This document shows, in pieces, positions 61,658 through 64,000 of a stretch of 64,000 bases of DNA; positions within the stretch are counted from its first letter, which is position 1, and every line of letters begins with the position of its first letter. The position numbers were made by a program, and so were the translations under genes. The stretch comes from Streptomyces humicola (lineage in GTDB: Bacteria > Actinomycetota > Actinomycetes > Streptomycetales > Streptomycetaceae): NCBI RefSeq assembly GCF_024436035.1, contig NZ_JANFNG010000024.1, positions 1 through 64,000 of the forward strand, in the 5' to 3' direction. The notes under the pieces were generated by a model. The model did no database searches. It was given only the letters and a program-made list of their open reading frames with translations, and was not told the origin of the DNA.

Positions 61658-61882
61658 CGCTGGTAGGGCATTCAGAACGAGTTCGTCGATGATCCTCGTG
61701 ACGCAGTGCATGCGGCCGACGCCTTCGTGGCCGGCGTCATGAAAAACCTGGCTGCCGCCTTCGCCAAGCACAAGCGGGAGCTGGAGGGGCAATGGAATAG
61801 GATGAGCCGGCGAGCACCGAAGACCGGCGCAATGGTCTGCGGCACGACCGGTCCTTGGTTCAATCTGTTGCTCACCGCGTGA
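61658..61882 (+). pseudogene. Decayed third copy of the FVD-P-AVHDAD protein
   Basis: Reads RW, stop (TAG at 61664-61666), GIQNEFVDDPRDAVHAADAF, VAGVMKNLAAAFAKHKRELE, GQWNRM, then a shifted stretch, and ends FNLLLTA, against RWHEIQNDFVDDPREAVHDA ... FNRLLTA in the intact gene at 58747. The 3' flank is also similar. Nothing equivalent to the acidic N-terminal half is present. Confidence 0.75.
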
Positions 61883-62221
61883 AACAGCCGATGCTCCACA
61901 TGCTCGGGAGGCCATTTTGATCGGTGGTGGGCATTGCATTCTCGTCGTCCTATCGCTCCTTGCTCGGTTCCTTGCGGCAGGGGGCATCGGGTGGGCGCCC
62001 GTACTGGCAGAGTGTTTTCCATCGGCCGCCTCAGTTGCGCCGTCGCACGGCACGTGCAAGCACTGACGCCCGGTGAGGACGTGGCGTTCATGTGTTATGC
62101 CACGGTTGCCGTGAGACGACGAATGCGCTTCGGGCATCATGTCCAGGCTCTCCTGCGGGCCCGGTCTCCCTTGGCGTCGGGCGCTTCGACGCCATCCCTG
62201 TCGGTTCCCGTAGCATGAGGG
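61883..62221 (+). pseudogene. Degenerate DUF6131 copy and gene-free stretch
   Basis: From about 61906, GGGAGGCCATTTTGATCG and GGGCATTGCATTCTCGTC align with the ribosome site and first codons of the DUF6131 gene (AGGAGGCCGTAGTGATCG, GGCATCATTTTGCTCATC). The remaining codons no longer match and the frame ends elsewhere. It forms the second half of the decayed duplicate. No other gene is seen before 62222. Confidence 0.5.
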
Positions 62222-63046
62222 GTGAACATGCCCAGGCGGATCAGCCTGGCCGGGCGCCTGAAGGGCGCCCGCCGACGCTTGGCCCTCCGCTCGTTGTGGG
62301 TGCGGGGGAAGGACCTGGAACTCCTCCACCGTGCCATGGGTTTCGCCGCTTTGGCGCTCGTCACCATGACTCCGCTACTGATCGTGGTGGCGGCGGCGAA
62401 TCCATTTACCACGCGTGGTTTCTCCATGTGGGTAGTCGACGGCATGGGTCTTTCGGGGCGGCCGGCGCAGACAGTTCAGCGACTGTTCTCCGCACCTTTG
62501 CGTGTGCTCAGCACCACCAGCGCATTCGGCCTCCTAGCGCTGGCTGTCTTCGGCCTGACCTTTGCCGCGAGCGTGCAGACGGGTTATGAGAAAATCTGGG
62601 AACTATCGGGGGGGCCCTGGCATAAGGTCTGGCGCCAAGCGGTGTGGCTGGTGGCGCTGACGGGGTATCTGTATGCCTTGGTCCAAAGTGGATTGGTGCT
62701 TCGGCACGGCGCGTGGGAAGAGGCGATCCGCGTCGCGCTGACGGTGCTCTTCGGAGTGCTGTTCTTCTGGTGGGGGCAACGTGTGCTACTTGGGAGCCGT
62801 GTACCCTGGCGCGCTCTATGGCCGGGTGCGGTGGCAACCGTGATGGGCTTGGGAGGACTGCGGGGTTTCTCGTTCTTGGTCTTCGCACCCCTCATCGTGA
62901 CCAATGCAGTCACGTACGGAGTTCTCGGAACTGTGCTGGTCGTGCAGTCATGGCTCATCGGCGTCGGCTTCGTCGTCTTCGGCGGGGCGCTGATCGGGCG
63001 CCATTTTCACGAGCGGCTGGGGGAGCGTGGCGAACTTCCCACATAG
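62222..63046 (+). CDS. YihY/BrkB-like integral membrane protein
   Basis: A 274-residue protein with about six hydrophobic segments: LHRAMGFAALALVTMTPLLI, TTSAFGLLALAVFGLTFAAS, VWRQAVWLVALTGYLYALVQ, ALTVLFGVLFFWWGQRVLLG. A motif YEKIWEL lies after helix 2. Length, helix order and W-R-A-L-W-P-G-A entry to helix 5 suit the YihY/BrkB family, once misannotated as RNase BN. GTG 62222 is the first start of the frame. Function unknown; relatives may be transporters. Confidence 0.7.
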   Translation: MNMPRRISLAGRLKGARRRLALRSLWVRGKDLELLHRAMGFAALALVTMTPLLIVVAAANPFTTRGFSMWVVDGMGLSGRPAQTVQRLFSAPLRVLSTTSAFGLLALAVFGLTFAASVQTGYEKIWELSGGPWHKVWRQAVWLVALTGYLYALVQSGLVLRHGAWEEAIRVALTVLFGVLFFWWGQRVLLGSRVPWRALWPGAVATVMGLGGLRGFSFLVFAPLIVTNAVTYGVLGTVLVVQSWLIGVGFVVFGGALIGRHFHERLGERGELPT

Positions 63047-63546
63047 CGGGCGCGCACCGGCTCCGGCACCGAGTGTCCGAGTTACCGCCGGTGTGCAACG
63101 CTGAAATTGAGCCGATCACATTCCACGCCTCTTCCGGGCTCTCACCGGACCTCCGGTGCAAAGGCCACCGTTCGGGCTTGGGCACTGCACTGGCCAGCGC
63201 TGCTCGGCGTCGACCAGGCCATGCCCGCCGTTGACCGCTCGGCGTCGACCAGGCCATGCCCGCCGTTGACCGCTCGGCTGGTGTGGTCTCTGTCCGGCCG
63301 AGGGGCGCCAGCGGACCAGCGTGGCCTGTCGCCTGCTGCACCGGCCCACTACTTCCGCGACGGCCCGGACCCGGTGGGGCAACTGGTGGCTGAACTGACA
63401 GAACGGCGCACCCCCGGTGACAGGCGTCAGTACGACGCCCGCGACGTGGCGGCGTTCATCCCGCCACATTGCGGTGACCCGTACTGAACGAACCACCGCA
63501 ACGAGTGATGAAGAAGCGGAAAGACCCTCAAAGAGAGGACTGGCTC
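63047..63546. other. Intergenic stretch with 35-bp tandem repeat
   Basis: No intact gene. The part 63330-63486 has a coding-looking plus frame (HYFRDGPDPVGQLVAELTER, DARDVAAFIPPHCGDPY, stop) without start or known domain, perhaps a gene tail. It also contains the tandem repeat at 63202-63277. Confidence 0.4.
63202..63277 (+). repeat. 35-bp tandem duplication
   Basis: The unit starting GCTCGGCGTCGACCAGGCCA and ending TTGACC occurs twice perfectly (63202-63236, 63237-63271), with a third start GCTCGG after it. It lies upstream of the hemerythrin gene. Confidence 0.9.
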
Positions 63547-64000
63547 ATGAGCACGGCCAAGACGGAGCGCGCAGAGGCTGCGAAGCTCCCGGATGACGAT
63601 GTGATCGGCGTCCTTCTGACCCAACACGCCCGCATTCGTGATCTTTTCGGAGAGATGAAGACTGCCCGAGGCGATCACAAGAAGGCGGTTTTCGAGGAGC
63701 TCAAGGCGCTGCTCGCGGTGCATGAGACTGCAGAGGAGATGATCGCGCGCCCGGTGGCCAAGAGGAGCGCAGGCGAGAGGGAGGCCGACGCGCGCAATCA
63801 CGAGGAAGAGGAGGCCAACAAGGTCCTCGCCGCGTTGTAGGGGATGGACGTCGGCAGTGCCGAGTTCGATTCTCTCATCGCTGAGTTCGAGAAGTCCGTG
63901 GTCGCTCATGCAGGCACGAGGAGAAGGAAGAGTTCCCGGCGGTGCACCGGGATTGCTCCCAGGAGCAACTCGCGGCCATGGGAACGCGACTGCTCGCCGT
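63547..64000 (+). pseudogene. Hemerythrin-domain protein, broken; runs off the window
   Basis: From ATG 63547 (AGAGAGG upstream) the frame reads DVIGVLLTQHARIRDLFGEM, FEELKALLAVHETAEEMIAR, RNHEEEEANKVLAAL, with the His/Glu helices of an oxygen- or iron-binding hemerythrin (QHxxIRxLF ... HETAEE). TAG at 63838-63840 interrupts it; then MDVGSAEFDSLIAEFEKSVV, AHA continues in frame, and a shift leads to HEEKEEFPAVHRDCSQEQLA in another. A nonsense codon plus a shift indicate a dead gene. The end lies beyond the window. Confidence 0.7.

Overview
The window is very GC-rich DNA with strong G/C at third codon positions, many GTG starts and actinobacterial gene families (SARP and LAL regulators, PknB-type kinase, DUF397, DUF6131, ECF42 sigma factor, Rhs protein with a WXG100-like head). 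It looks like a Streptomyces or close relative, probably an accessory part of the chromosome or a large plasmid, because intact genes alternate with many eroded ones. No tRNA, rRNA or CRISPR array was seen.

Layout. 0.3-3.3 kb: proton-translocating transhydrogenase pntAB, then transposase scraps. 4.1-10.0 kb: a three-gene operon of a WXG100-like protein, an unknown protein and a 1548-residue Rhs toxin with no evident immunity gene. 10.2-14 kb: DoxX and SpoIIE-phosphatase remnants, a Ser/Thr kinase, an NlpC/P60 pseudogene and a rhomboid-like membrane protein. 14.3-18.8 kb: a sugar cassette (PfkB kinase, LacI repressor, MDR dehydrogenase, sugar porter) around a LacI-type operator and bracketed by a 25/26-bp direct repeat. 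19.1-19.9 kb: a His-rich metal-binding protein and an ArsR regulator.

20.3-42.1 kb is the centrepiece: a biosynthetic cluster that reads as a dithiolopyrrolone pathway (holomycin/thiolutin class). A single Cy-A-PCP NRPS has the cysteine specificity code. It is followed by a GMC oxidoreductase, a thioesterase and an acyl-CoA dehydrogenase, with a divergent PPC-decarboxylase-like flavoprotein, a globin, an MFS exporter, a degenerate condensation-like protein and a nearby thioredoxin-reductase-like flavoprotein: the hlmB/C/D/E/F/G/H/I/K set. Extra genes not expected for simple holomycin are two methyltransferases, an amino-acid-oxidase-like flavoenzyme and a Rid-family deaminase. No acyltransferase is visible. 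SARP, LAL and XRE-cupin regulators are present, and a near-identical 32-bp box occurs upstream of three cluster genes, including the SARP gene.

42-50 kb: a transposase remnant, a DrrAB-like ABC exporter operon with a DUF4097 protein and an RHH regulator whose operator candidate abuts its start codon, kinase scraps, a STAS protein without its usual serine, a Tat-exported phospholipase-C-like enzyme and a secreted SH3 protein. 50.7-57.3 kb: a formate-dehydrogenase-like operon with intact NrfD and Fe-S subunits but a wrecked catalytic subunit, then a CDGSH protein, a haem-oxygenase-fold redox enzyme, a frameshifted GCS2 ligase and an internally deleted FAD/Rieske oxidoreductase. 57.4-64 kb: small stress-type proteins (one set partly duplicated and decayed), a DGPF/ECF42 pair, a BrkB-like membrane protein and a broken hemerythrin gene at the right edge.
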